A stretch of DNA of 64,000 bases, taken from the NCBI GenBank assembly GCA_949130495.1, contig OX422213.1:58068678-58132677 (forward strand), read 5' to 3'. Of this stretch, positions 33,286 to 46,363 are shown piece after piece (positions within the stretch are counted from its first letter, which is position 1; every line of letters starts with the position of its first letter). This DNA comes from Sambucus nigra. Lineage: Eukaryota; Streptophyta; Magnoliopsida; Dipsacales; Adoxaceae. The translations under genes and the position numbers were made by a program. The notes under the pieces are model-generated. The model was not told the origin of the DNA, ran no database searches, and worked only from the letters and a program-made list of their open reading frames with translations.

Positions 33286-35138
33286 TATTATGCACAACTA
33301 TCGCTTGCCTTATAACCCAACTAGTTAAGCTACCCCACCTAACTATCCCTGTTACAGTCCTTTCTATCATGCTACTCTAACCCGGGTACTTCTTAACTTT
33401 GATTCATAAGTCATTCTATTCATTAACTTAATCATTTCCACTTTAATTGATTATATAACATTCACACCAGTTATAAATTGAATACATTTACATTTTATGT
33501 ATTTAACCCGTATATAATTATTTGCTCTATTATACACGTACTAGTATACTATAACAATCACACATATGTCGCATATAATAACCATCATCCCGAGTAATAA
33601 CTTACCGAATGCTTTCTCTAAAATGCTATCATATCCTAGGTATACTCAATTCAACCAAGGTACTATAAGACGATTAACTCACACCTAAATAGGTAATAAA
33701 GTCGTAAGCGTAGTTGAGTCAGTCATAGTCCCCCAAGAGTGAGACCGAATCATACCCAAAGCGTCTCATCTCGAAAATAAAAAACATTATAAAATAATGG
33801 GCGCTATGACGTCGAGATTACACTCTCCCTACATTCACTATTTAGGGTTTTCACTCACATCACACAACCTCCTATGATAGCACTAGAGGGGTATGTTTTC
33901 ATATAAATATCATCACACCGATATTTATAAAGTACACACAGACACACACAAATATTTATAAACTACACAAATATATAATTAAAATAAATCCGACTAAACT
34001 GCGCCTAACACCTCCACTAGCCCATAATCCTCCAGTCTATTCCCCCGACTCTTAATTTATTTAATTTCACATCCATTAAATAATTAACGTAGCTTCGCCT
34101 TGCTAAAATACCCAAATGTGACAACCCGCTTAAAATAATAATGGGTGGCCAGCCCTATACTACATTAAATCAGGTATCTCAGATGGCTCAGTCTCAACAT
34201 CAACTGATAATACTAAATAGTATAAGGCTAACTACCCGAAACTATTAAAAGCGGATGCCAAAAACTAATTAAAACATACCACGAAAAACAAACCAACACT
34301 AGAGAACTACTAATAAAGGAAAAATGCATACATAATAAATGAAATGCTAGTATAAGATGAAATGAGTACCTACAAGAAAATATACCCGAATAAGCTGTCG
34401 GGACACAAACAACACAACATCCTTGGGGAAGAAATATAAACAAATATAAATAACTCTAAAGTAAAATCCCGAAGTACACAATGAATCCTATCTAGATTTA
34501 CAAAGAAATAGGAAGCGACTACAAACTAAATCCCGCAACAGTCCGCACCTGTTACGGCTCCCACGACTCTGGATGGAAAAGCATCCGGCATCGATGCGGT
34601 AGGACACCTGTAGTAATGTGTATATATATATAGCAGGAGAGAAATATAAATAGGTCAGAGCCTGAGGTGTAAAAATGTTTAGCAAGTGTGTTGACCGTGC
34701 ATAATAAATATAAATGCATTTATTTCATAATTAAAGTGGAATCGCACTCTCGTGAAACCCCAACTCACCTCTCATCTAACAGCACGCACCTATTCGCATC
34801 TTGGAATCTTAATTAAGTTACCCCTCCCATACGGATAACCTAACTTACCATAGGCACGACCTATACCCGTAAGACCTGCCATTCTAACATAACCAAAGAA
34901 TCCTTCCCATTATAATCACATTTAATTACATTTACACATATGCTATACTAGGCGAGATTCCAATTTTTATTAGCTTACAACAGTTATAAGTCTTAATACG
35001 ATACCCATTAACATTAGATTTGAATAATATAATTTAATCTCTAAATAACATGTGATTCATATAATTTAATCTCTAAATAAGATGCATACAAATTAATAAG
35101 GACTAACCTTCTCTCCACTCTCAACATTGCACTACGTT

Positions 35139-35215
35139 TCGTGCGCGGGGCGTCTCACAAAGCGAAATCCGAACAAGGAACCCCCCCAATACACTACTAC
35201 TTGACAATGTTGATT
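35139..35215 (-). other. Single copy of the foldable cassette in solo LTR 2
   Basis: On the minus strand a GGGG arm, GTTCCTTGTTCGG, then ATTTCGC-TTT-GTGAGAC and a GCCCC arm. The inner stem keeps pairing with one G:T wobble. It corresponds to the unit that is triplicated in solo LTR 1. Confidence 0.65.
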
Positions 35216-35930
35216 TTAGGGATCCATTATGTCATCTACACAATCTCCATTTCCGCAACTACTGAAATTAGATTACTCTCTAAGAATGACCTCAACATCT
35301 CCAATAAATACCCTTGGGATGATGTAACCGAAATATTCCTTAAATGCGATACATCAATCCCCAACAATCTAGTACACCATAATCACCCAAGATGTACACC
35401 ATAGAATCTTTATATCCTTCCACCTAAAAGTATGTATAAGTATATATGTATTTACTCTAAACATAATACAGACAAAATCGTTCATTCCCAAAGCCAAGTG
35501 TACATACAACATATGATGTACAATGGCCATACACATAATATAACCGTCTATATATATCACCAATATACTGCACCATGCTATCATCTTCCCAGTGCCCAAC
35601 CCACGTAGCATACTGGGGACCATATGGTGGAGCTAAACGACACCCACCTTGTGATAAACTAACGCACACAACGTCCGGGAAGCGGTTATGAGACGAAAGA
35701 TAATATATATTATGTTCCTAACCGACAATGAGACGAAACATACCCACTACGTCTCATCCCCAAAAAAATGTAAATCACATAATAACACAACAGACGACTA
35801 TGACCTGGGGAATATCCACACTCTGCTCCTCGAGCCAGGGTGCTCACCCTCATCGCGAAAACTTCCCAATGATAGCATGAGCGGGGTATGCTTAACCACA
35901 TAAGTATATATATCATTCACATGCATAATA

Positions 35931-36024
35931 TATATACATTCATATGTTCCCATCATGTAATTAAACCATCACATACGGTTTAGATATTCACAACATGAAT
36001 ATGCACATATATCCATATCTATAC

Positions 36025-36082
<58 letters not shown>

Positions 36083-36177
36083 GTATAGATATGGATATAT
36101 GTGCATATTCATGTTGTGAATATCTAAACCGTATGTGATGGTTTAATTACATGATGGGAACATATGAATGTATATAT
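35931..36177. repeat. Perfect 98-bp inverted repeat around an (AT)25 spacer
   Basis: The left arm 35931-36028 and right arm 36079-36177 are exact reverse complements over 98 bp, separated by a 50-bp AT tract. The left arm is ordinary LTR sequence; the right arm is an inverted copy. It would form a hairpin or cruciform. Confidence 0.95.
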
Positions 36178-36186
36178 GAATAGTCT

Positions 36187-36227
<41 letters not shown>

Positions 36228-36240
36228 CAACATTAAGGTT

Positions 36241-36607
36241 ATCACCCAAAGTTTAGTGTAGGAAACCACACTACATGTCTCATCTATATCAGAAAGTACA
36301 TCAATATCTCTAGTACTAATTCGATCATTTGTAAGCACATAACTATTAGTCTATAAACCTCAAACTCAATCTTAAATTCATCTCATGATCCCATCACTTT
36401 TAGGGAAATACCACATCGATATATATATATATTTATCACCCAAAGTTTAGTGTAGGAAACCACACTACATGTCTCATCTATATCAGAAAGTACATCAATA
36501 TCTCTAGTACTAATTCGATCATTTGTAAGCACATAACTATTAGTCTATAAACCTCAAACTCAATCTTAAATTCATCTCATGATCCCATCACTTTTAGGGA
36601 AATACCA

Positions 36608-36628
<21 letters not shown>
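36241..36628. repeat. 194-bp tandem duplication, copies identical by eye
   Basis: Copies 36241-36434 and 36435-36628 both begin ATCACCCAAAGTTTAGTG and end in a short TA tract. No difference seen, so the duplication is recent. Confidence 0.93.
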
Positions 36629-36638
<10 letters not shown>

Positions 36639-37131
36639 TCACCATCCCGACTACTGTTCAATTACTCCAATGAACCCCTAAACCTTATTTCTCTTGCAAT
36701 CTATTCCTTAAGTTAAACATTACTAAGGACACGCGACCACTCTCTCTCGCCGGTTCCCAATCAATTTGAAGTTTAATCATATTTCTATAAGGATTCAGCA
36801 CAAACCTCGACCTACGATTTCGAGGCATGCCCTCACCACTCTCTCTCAAAGAGTTCTAAATCGTATGTCGTATGTAAGCTCACTTATGACCTCTCAATAG
36901 AACTACCGTTCTTAAAGAAATTCCCACATTACACGAATATAATAATCTCCAATACATATGTATATAAGTCCCCAAAATGACCCGATACTTACCCGCAATA
37001 TCATCGTGCGAGAAACTCCTATTGAATCTACAAAATGTATTTCTTGCCATATATAATCATGTCCCAAATCAATAAACCCAACCAAAAAGGGTTCGCAATC
37101 ATTGTAGAAAATTCCACAAAGCAACCCTATT

Positions 37132-37336
37132 TCCGAATTGATTCGGCGTGGCCCGAATCGTTTCGGTCTCAAGAGAGAATCGATTTGCTCCATCAGCAAA
37201 TTGATTCGTTCCAAAGGTCCTGGGACTATGTCCCAAGCCTAATCGATTCGCCTTGGGTCCGAATCGATTCGGTCATGCATACCTGCCATTTTTGCCTAAG
37301 CCAAATCGATTCTCTTAAAGGGCGAATCGATTCGGG
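37132..37336. repeat. CGAATCGATTCG-like palindrome cluster in solo LTR 2
   Basis: There are eight copies from perfect (CCGAATCGATTCGG at 37259-37272; CGAATCGATTCG at 37323-37334) to degenerate (CCGAATTGATTCGG at 37132, CCGAATCGTTTCGG at 37153, AATCGATT at 37188 and 37303). It lies beside 'tctgcagagccc', a context like that in LTR B. Confidence 0.88.
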
Positions 37337-38284
37337 TCTGCAGAGCCCTAAAGCTCTCTTCTTCTTCATGATACCCACGAATTCAAAACCCTAAAATTTC
37401 ACTTCCAACCCCTAAACCTTCATCAAATCATGATTCTAATCTAATAAATCATCCCAAATCTGATCCCATCCATTTCTACATCATCAAACTCATATATAAC
37501 CATAAATCTCAAGATTTAAATCATAAAATCTAGGTTTTGATATTAATACCCAAATCCAATTATTTTATCCACAAATTATGAAATGAAATATACAAATAAA
37601 AAATTTAGCAAGATTAAACACTTGCCTCGTAATTGTAGAGGTTGATTCATCCTCGAGATCGCATTGGGGCCGGAAATCTCCAAGTTTTCTTCCTCTCTCT
37701 CTTCCTTTCTTCTTCTTTATTTCTTCCTTTCTCTTTCTCTCTTTCTATAAATGAGATGGCTTGATCCGTAAGCCTTTAAATCCCGTAAAACAATAAACCC
37801 TGTTTTAAATGTTAATACACACTTTAAATGACTCGTTTACTCCAATTCGAGTCAAACATACTTAAAAAAAAATCCAGAATCGAAATAAAACCTAATGATA
37901 GTCATTTTGACTATCTCGACCCATCCGGAACCAATGGCGTACTCAGAATTATCGTTCGGAATACTTCAATTTCCAAAATTTAAAATTTTCCTATTCAAAT
38001 AAATTTTATTTCTCCCAAAATTAAATTTCTTAGTCCCAAAATCGTGGGGTTTTACACCAAACTCACCCAAGCAACCCGTATTTAAATATTTACGAATTTA
38101 TTTCACTTAATTGATTTCTTAAATTTTTCATCATACCTCACTTTCCTAAACCCATACATATGCACCCTTAATACCTAGGTAATAGGTTCACCTTTTATTT
38201 TACACCAAATAAATAACCTTTGAACAATTCCCAAAAACTGGAGTTTAAAAATTAAAATAAGAAAAACTGCTCTAAAATAACATT

Positions 38285-38300
38285 CATCGATCGATCGATG
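38285..38300. repeat. CATCGATCGATCGATG palindrome in LTR F
   Basis: A perfect 16-bp palindrome followed by GCTGAGCAGC, at the place in the LTR where other families have their palindrome clusters. Confidence 0.85.
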
Positions 38301-38596
38301 CTGAGCAGCTACCCCTTCTTCCCCAATGCATTTTCCTCAATTTTCTTCCTCAAACCTCCATAGATTAATCTCAAATCTCAACCCAATCACAAACAATGTT
38401 TATTACAAGTCTTAAATAGGTTCTATGCCTAATATAAATCTCTAAACATCAATGATTTCTATTATCATCCATTAATTTATGAATTGGGTTTATAAAGGGG
38501 CCATTCAATCTTGTTCCAAAAATTGATTACACAATCTCGAATTACACGAATTTAACCTATGTATTTTTTTTATATAAATCAGATTCCAATATTAAT

Positions 38597-39943
38597 TGTC
38601 ATACCCCGTAAAATTTGAAAGCTGAGAATTCAATTATTTTGGGATAGATAGAATTTTAAATTGGGATAATTTAGATTTTTATTGTTCGGAGTCTCGAATG
38701 ATGAGTTGGAGTGCACGATTGATCTAAGATGGGATGAGATAGTAAATATGACCGCCCGAAAGTTTTATTTGGGTTTCGAAGTATTTTGGACCTAGTTTGA
38801 CTCGAATTGGAGTAAACAAGTCATTTTAAGTGTGTATTATAATTTAAATTTGGGATTTAGGATTTAAAGGGTTAAGAGGCTCGTGAGTTAGCCAATCTCA
38901 TTTGTGGGAAAAGAGAAAACCCTAGAAAGAGAGAGAGGAATAAGAGGAAGAAGAGAAAAGAGGAGAAAAGCTTGGAGCTTTAGATATTTTCAGCTCAAAT
39001 CCGCGATTTCAAGGAAGATTCAACCTCTACGACTTTGAGGCAAGTGATTAAACTTGATAAATAATTGTGTATGTGAGTTATCTCATAATTTCTTTGGTTA
39101 TTTAGTTGATTTTGAGTTTAAATGGTTAAACCCTAGAATTTTTGTTAAACTCTTGAATGTGATGAGATATATACGTGGGCTTGTTGATGGAAATGGTGGG
39201 AATCATATTTGGGATGGGCTTTGGAGTTAGGATATTGTTAGAGTAAAGTAAAATTGGGTTTTAGATATGTAGAATATATTTTGGGATGTTTTGGAGATAA
39301 AATTTGGGGTCTTAACTTTGTAAGCTATAGAGAAGAAATTCTATAGAACCCGGATCAGTTCATTTTTTAGGAAATCGGATCGGTTCGTTTTTGTGGACCC
39401 CCGGTCCTATCCGATCATTGTATTTTCCTAGCTTTTGTTTTACCCCTCTTCAATCAGTTTTAGTAATTAGGGACCCTCTATTATAGTATTGTAAACATGT
39501 TTAGAAGACATTTTGAGGTCATAATTGGATATAAAAGATAGGCCACTTTGGGGTCTATAATAGAGATACATATAAGGGCAAATTGTATTATTTTCTTTTG
39601 GAAAATCCTCCATGGAATGATGATTATTTTGAGGATTCTTTTAGGCTATAATGAATGTAAAATTGGGATTTTAACATACCAAATCCTTTCTTAAATTCTT
39701 CGAGCAGTAGGAATTTACCGAACGTTGAATAGGGATTAGGTGAGAGGGGGATTATAGTGCGTTCTTAATATCGATTAAATTGGGTGATTATACATATCAT
39801 ATGTTTAATGGATGAGTAAGTTTCAAGTGAGGGATTGAATAATAAATGGATTAGGAAGGTATGCGAGAATGAATCTGTTAGTATAATGAGAGGTATATGC
39901 ATATAGTTGGATTTATCAGTTTTATACATACGGGCGTGAGATG

Positions 39944-40011
<68 letters not shown>

Positions 40012-41390
40012 TGTGAATCTATATACCTTGTGTGATGGTTTGTATATATGATCTGATCGAATGTGTATATATCTTGTCTGTATGTTATATACATTATGTG
40101 CTTCATACCCCTATAGTCCTATCATGGAATGTTGCGCGATATGGGTGAATCCCTCTGGCTTGAGGAGCAGGGAGAGTATATTCCCCAAGTTATAGCGTCC
40201 AGTATTTTACCGTACGTGAGGTAGGGGTAAGACTTATAAGGTATGATTCTTCTTTCTCTCAAGTTAGGAACTATGTCCGCTTACCATTCGTTGTGATTAG
40301 GTTTTTACCAAGTCGGTGTGACAGTCCGACCGCTGGTAACCCCGAGACATGTGAGCGATCCCTTGGAAGATAATAGCATTGTAGAGACTACTAAAGCACA
40401 TATATTATGTGTGTTATGTATGTGTACTTTCTAGAGATTGATGAATCTTGTATTATACGTGCGAGAAATTTTATGCAATCTTTATAGGTAGTGTGTGATA
40501 TCCAAATGTTATAACTAAAGAAAGTTATAAAGATGTATATTATGTTTTATCTTTTTTAGCATGAGAGTGGATGAGTATACTCTTATGCCCATAGACGGAA
40601 AGTAATTTGGGTGTGCACTTTGGACAGAGGGCCTAACGAATTCCCACAACCGACAATGTTGGGTGGTAGTGTATCGGTGGGGTTCCTTGTTTGGATTTCT
40701 CATTGCAAGATTTCCCACGCAAGAAACTTAGCGTAACGTTAGGAGTGGGGAGATGTTTGGTCCTTAGTTCTTAGGTATAGGTGAAATAGTGGTGGTATAT
40801 TACTAGCATTAATGATGATATGTGATATCTTATGCTAATACTTTGTGAAAGTTAACAATTTAGAAATTAATAGAAAATATAATTGAGTTATATTAATGTA
40901 TAAGTTGGGTGTAAACTTAGAAGACGATAAAAGAATTAAAATGACGGTTATGTTAGAGATAGTGGACTACACAAATGAGATTGGACTACGCAAATGAGGT
41001 TTAGGTGTAGATTTAAGAGGATATATCCTTAGATTGTGTTGATTAGCTTAGTTGAGGTTCATATACATACGTTAAGTGAGCGCTATAGATGAGGGTGAGA
41101 TTGAATCCCAAGAGAGTGGACACCACTATAATTATGATATCGTGCATTCATAATTATTATGTATTTTAAATTCACTTGCTAAAATTATTTTGAAACCTCG
41201 GGATCTGACCCGTTTATATCATTTATCTTGCTATAGATATATTATTATTTTAGGTGTCCATCCGTAAGGATACTAATGATGCCTATTCTATCCAGGGTTC
41301 TTGAAGTTATAGCAGATCTAGAATGTTACAGGATTTTGCTGTAACCGCTTCCTATTCTTGTAAATCTAGATTATGATCCATTTTGCATAT
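38597..41390 (+). mobile_element. Truncated gypsy LTR G
   Basis: It starts TGTCATACCCCG. Layout: GA-rich tract (38920-38980) and GGCAAGTGA, a decayed GGATCGG-type cluster (39350-39418), a TA tract (39949-40009), the shared block (40106-40200), one foldable cassette (40660-40720) and the 'taggtgtcc' region near 41250. It breaks off at 41390 where element E begins, lacking the last few hundred bases of the LTR. Confidence 0.75.
39949..40009. repeat. (TA)n microsatellite
   Basis: About 30 TA units following GTGTG in LTR G. Confidence 0.95.
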
Positions 41391-42339
41391 TGTGACACCG
41401 CCTAATTAAATACAGGGTGACCAGTCCTTTATTAAATTAAAATCAAGGTGAACGGTTGGTTCATTCTTAGCATCACTTTCGCAAAACAAAATTTTCCATT
41501 TAAACACCATAAATAATTGAGCTAAGTGCCAAAATAAATTAATGTCTTATTTCCATTTAATTAAATTCCAATATGAAAACCTTTTTAATAACCAACAGTT
41601 TAAGAATAATATAAATACAAAGGATGACAATTAACAAACAATAATTAAACCATCTAGATAAACCACAACAAGTTTTAAACTACAAATAAAATCATCCTAA
41701 CAAGAGTAAACAACCAAAGAGTACCAAATACTGGAAATAACATCAACATAAATCTCAGAAGAATCCAAACTGAATAGGGAAATGGGTGGCACATGCCCTA
41801 ACTAAGAAGAACTAAAATAAGAGCAGATTCAACCAAGATGTCGTCTAAAGCGAGGGCCTGCAACTCTCACATAAGCTGCATCATGTCAAATCCAAAGAAC
41901 CAATGCATGACGCCCCCGTGGCTAGGCACGTGTAATACATACATATATTTATATATACAAGAGAGAGATAGAAATGATAGAAAACGGGTCAGAGCCCGAG
42001 TATAAAAAAGTTTAAAATAGTTTAGCAAGTATTTAAATTTCTTACCGGCTAATGTAACAACCATGTTAGTATGCGACACTCTCTTGAGAATTCTCACCAC
42101 TCATCTAGTGTGCACGTCTTCCGAACTACTAAACTCATAAGTTTATCTAACTTATATTACCATAAAGTTTTATCCTGAGAAGTAGAAAGGTTATGATATT
42201 TAGTTTTTGAAAATCACTCTTCAAGATTTATTATGTTACTTAGAGTAACACCCTACCGTTACAGAGTTCTCGAATGGTTATTATAAAGTTGGACTATTTA
42301 TTCATTATTTAACTACTTATACGCGCAGTAGAAAGTTTC

Positions 42340-42404
<65 letters not shown>
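42340..42404. repeat. (CA)n(TA)n microsatellite at the edge of the insertion
   Basis: The right LTR of E has only a short AT tract at the same place (56337-56351). The foreign segment joined here within simple sequence. Confidence 0.9.
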
Positions 42405-42406
<2 letters not shown>

Positions 42407-45180
42407 TGAAGTCACGATGTTAATTTTCAAAAGTATACATCATCGATAATACCATATGTCGTTTTTTGTTCACAAAAGATAAAAAAAAAATTCAAATAAC
42501 CTATTGTAAGACTTACTAATTTAAAAAAATTAGGCAACATTTTATTTGTGTATGAGACAATCCACACTGTTCAACAATAAAATACCAATTATACTGTTAT
42601 TAATGCTAAATCTCATAATTTAATTTAAGGCCAAGCACAAACATTAGTCGAAATTGTCGGAGTGCACACATCCCTTTAGGCATAAAGAAAGCATATGCAC
42701 CTATAACACAAATCAAAATTATATAAATTGGAAATCAACTATAGAATAAGAAGTTTCCTACTGGGAAACAGTTTGGTTATTAATACGTAAAAAAGAAGAA
42801 ACCTTATTGGATGAAACATAGTCTGAAACCTCCAAAACGTCGGACAAAAAATGTAACAAAAGTTCAAATATCCAAAATTAACATCTTTGGGCTTACTGGA
42901 TTCTCCTTAACTTTGGGTTTATGAATATCAACTTGGTGTTGTTTGGATTTACACATCAGGTTGGGCTTACTGAATTCTCCTCTTACATATTCCACAACTT
43001 CAAATTGGTTTGCTATCTTGTCTTTGGGGTGGCACTTCTTGGCTTTAATTGTTGTTTGGATTCAAGTATCTGGTTTGGCATACTTACTAATCCCTCTTCT
43101 GCATCATCCATTACCTCAATTTGGTCTTCAAACTTGACTTAGGAAGAAATTCTTAGCATAATTTTTCGGTCTTTTCAAAAACAACTTTTGTTTCCTGGTG
43201 CGGCATTACCAGAACCATATTCGGATCATGAGTTCCTCATTATTGTGCATACATTATGTTCCTTTATTGGATTGATTGACAATATCATAGGATTCAAATA
43301 ACATTGGTTTCCTTTCACTGTCAGCAAGATCAAGCAAATGCAAACTACCTACAAAACATTGATCTCCAAATCAGCCACGACAATGCATTGTATATATTTT
43401 ATTCTACCAGAAACAAAAACTCCACAATACAACAAACTGGTAATGAATAAAGAGGGATAAAGACTCATAGGGAATGTATGAAAAGATATACATGATTATT
43501 TATTTAAAAAATCAAATTAGCCCAACTCAAAAGCAACAACGAAAGATTATACTAATGCATCATATGATTCAAATGAATATTGTTCAATGGTAGTAAAGTG
43601 GTTGGAGAGAAGGAAATAAACAACTTTATTATCAAAAAAGTACCGGTGGGGCCAACTGCTTCTTCATTTAGGAAAGTAGCACCAACAACCCTATTCATCA
43701 CCCAATATTCATCAACTCTAACACATATGAAGTGAAAAGAGAGATTCTCGCAATATTATAGATACAAACATGTAAGTTTATTTGAACTTGCATACTTATT
43801 TGAAACTTCACATGAGAAGGAAGGTACAAAAAATGAATCAGTGTGCTAATACGATCGTTTGTGCTAGCAGATGTCCACTTCCCTGCTCAGGACTCAACAA
43901 TTTGAACCTCCCCGATCGTGGGACCCTCCTCCTCCATAGTTGATGGTATAATAACTAAGCATAATGGTTAAAGATACTCCATAGATGACCTATTGTTTAA
44001 TCCCAACTACTAACACAAACCAACTTACACCTGTTGTCGTAGAGTAGTTGTATATTGGAGCTACTGTCATCGTAATTTCAGAGGAAACATCCTTAAACGC
44101 TTCTTGAAACACCTATTATGCAGCTTACACCTGTGAAGTTTCAATTGAGAACTTAACAGTCAAAGTAGTTTACAAAAGTAAGTAAAACAAATTATAAGCC
44201 ATCAAACATAAATCGAACAAAACTAAAGAAAAAGTAAGTACCAAGTCAAGAAATTCATAAACACAATCCAAATTTAAGCGGATGTAGTATTCAACCTCTA
44301 AACTCCATAAGATTTCACACATGTATCCCCAAACACAGATTTACATTGTATATTCCTGGTGATTTCTTGTAGTTTATATCACCAAACCTATTGAGTAGAA
44401 ATTAAGCAGATAAATCAGATAGAACGATAAAGACCTATAGGGGTGAGATAGGACGACACAAACCGTGAGACTTCACACTCTCTTGTGTTTACATAAATAT
44501 TTATATTGGTACTAAAATCATTGTTCAACACGAAATAACAACCAAAAATAATAAAGCAAAACAAAATTAACACATAAATAAGTTTAATCTTTGTCTTGAT
44601 CCTCTTAACCCTCAAAATCATTTCAAAACATAATAGTTGCCTTCATTGTAGAGTTGCGAGAGGTACCAAAAATCAAAACAGCCATATAAAACCCAAATCC
44701 ATCAAACAAATGTGGTTGTTTTGAATGGCGAGAGATTAATCGTGAGTAAGGGACCATAAAAGATACAAATGGACGATAATAATTTACAATTACGAAAATA
44801 AATCAAATATATTTAAACAAATATTCAAGCTTTATAACTCATTATAATTTACAAAAAACATAAAATCATATAGGTTAAACTTTAAACAACTGTCCAATCA
44901 TTTTGAATCGAATAAACATGTTTATCACCTGGGGATGCACTACGAGGCTTAGTAGGCTTCTACTTTCATTCATCTTGTGTCATGAGTGTATGAACATATT
45001 AGGCATCTCCAACACCTACAGGTAGTTATTTGATCAATAATAGGCAGAAGTAGTGTCATGAGTATAATTCAAACACTGAGTATAATTTAAATCCTCAATT
45101 GGGGCAGGATCAAGGTAAGACTTGATTGATACTTTGGAGTAGAAGTGAAAACTGTCAGTTCGATTTTATAGTATTGTACA

Positions 45181-45407
45181 CTATTTCCTTCCTTTGTAGA
45201 AGTCCACTAAAGTATTGTGATCATACTTGTATTCTATCTGCTCCAAATACTCCAGAAAAATTTCTCCCTCATTATGTTCCAAAGTGCAAGTTCTTGCATG
45301 GTGTTTAGGTGTACCACTGTGATCAATGCATGCCAGATAAAAACACGCCTATAATCCTTGATGTAGCCGATCACTTTCTCATCGTACTGAAATACAGGGT
45401 TCCTGAG
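45181..45407 (-). pseudogene. GGCT: ChaC-like gamma-glutamylcyclotransferase exon fragment
   Basis: After an acceptor-like TATTACAG, the minus strand reads [18 protein letters not shown]. After a 1-nt frameshift it continues [25 protein letters not shown] and then [20 protein letters not shown] before a stop. These are the conserved GFI-x-x-Y-x-RVF, DHRGTPE-x-P-x-R and E-x-x-YLE-x-RE segments of the plant glutathione-degrading GGCT2/ChaC family, with a stretch of about 20 residues lost between TLE and LEYLE. The functional enzyme acts in the cytosol on glutathione. Here only one exon region survives, frameshifted and internally deleted, next to SPL fragments in the same orientation. Confidence 0.75.
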
Positions 45408-45759
45408 CTGTAATATAGAAAGAATCCTACAATAAATCGGGGGTGTTTCAGTTTGCAAACAGTTTTCTTCTTGAGCTATAATATAGAATGAATCTTGTAA
45501 TAAATATAGTGTACTATATGTTCCCCTGCAACTGCAGCATCAATCATGGGCTCCTTGAGCATAACCTAAAAATGTTGTGATTATATTGACAATGTATACA
45601 GACATTCTATGTACTGAAATCCAAGCCATCAAAAAATCATATGTGATGGAATGAAGAGAACAATATCACAAAGCACATGAAACATAATAGTGGTCGAATT
45701 TGTATGCATAATTATCAATTCTAGTGACCTATTTCATAAACAATTGGATATGCTAGGAG

Positions 45760-46363
45760 AGAAAACATTACTGATTGTGGATCATCAGTTAGTGCATCTA
45801 ACAGATTCTCATATCCGTCTTTACTTGCTTCTATATGAAAAGGAGTCAAACTACCAGGACCAATCGTATCAGCTCTAAATAATTTAAAGCCTTATCCAAA
45901 TGTTGTTTTCAGATTCAGAATAATCTAAAACTTTATCTACAGAGTAACTCAATAGTACTTCTACCATTGGTCTTCATTTTCTATACACAGCTCTATGGAG
46001 GACGCAAATCTCCACCAATGAAACTTCAATCGACGGGTGTCCTCCTGTATCTACAATACTACTGAACAAAACATCCAAGAGTTTCTTTGCCACAACGCAG
46101 TAGTCGTGGTCTATGGAGAATTCTATCAACCACTTGAACCATTTTATTGGGAATTTATTTGAGTTAGAATCCAAACAAACTAATTTTGATTTGAGGTTGA
46201 TTCTATGGAGAATCCAACCCATCTCGTGTATAAAGTCCAAAGCTTGGTTTGTCAGCAGTTTCAGCTGCCTCAAATAAACTCTCCAATGTACAAATTTCAG
46301 AGAAAACATCCTTCTCAGCAACTATGAAGGGAAGAAGTTGTTGCTGAGACCTTGATCCTCGAC
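45760..46363 (-). pseudogene. SPL: SPL1/SPL12-like SBP-box gene fragment, copy 1
   Basis: After an acceptor-like TTATTAG the minus strand reads VEDQGLSNNFFPFIVAEKDV...EICTLE. After a deletion and frameshift near 46255 it continues FIHEMGWILHR...FPIKWFKWLIEFSIDHDYCVVAKKLLDVLF..VDTGGHPSIE..LHRAV, then [24 protein letters not shown] and [11 protein letters not shown]. This is the conserved C-terminal half of large SPL1/SPL12 transcription factors, including the start of the ankyrin-like part. The SBP DNA-binding domain is absent. Stops near 45975 and 45880 and frameshifts show it is a pseudogene fragment. Confidence 0.88.

Larger units (their letters stand above)
34117..38056 (-). mobile_element. 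Solo LTR 2 (Ty3/gypsy, 3,940 bp, reverse orientation)
   Basis: It runs TGTGACAACCC ... GTTTTACA with an exact TSD CCAAA at 34112-34116 and 38057-38061, and no internal coding. Reverse-complemented, it aligns in layout with solo LTR 1 (GA-rich tract, shared block, cassette, common end). Its palindrome cluster is CGAATCGATTCG-like, as in element B, rather than GGTCGACC as in solo LTR 1. It contains a recent inverted duplication (35931-36177) and a recent direct duplication (36241-36628). It is inserted in LTR F. Confidence 0.92.
23396..38596 (-). mobile_element. LTR F (A family), cut by element D and solo LTR 2
   Basis: It starts TGTGACACCCC at 23396, the reverse of the LTR A end. The LTR is in three pieces: 23396-24069, 33291-34116 and 38062-38596 (about 2.0 kb in all). 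The second piece carries 'ctatgatagcactagaggggtat', the reverse of LTR A at about 10040. The third carries the palindrome CATCGATCGATCGATG. Its far end is lost at LTR G, which begins at 38597. Confidence 0.75.

Noticed and set aside
36912..37394. 100- and 119-codon frames on both strands of solo LTR 2
   Set aside because: They read through the CGAATCGATTCG palindromes, which are open on both strands by symmetry.
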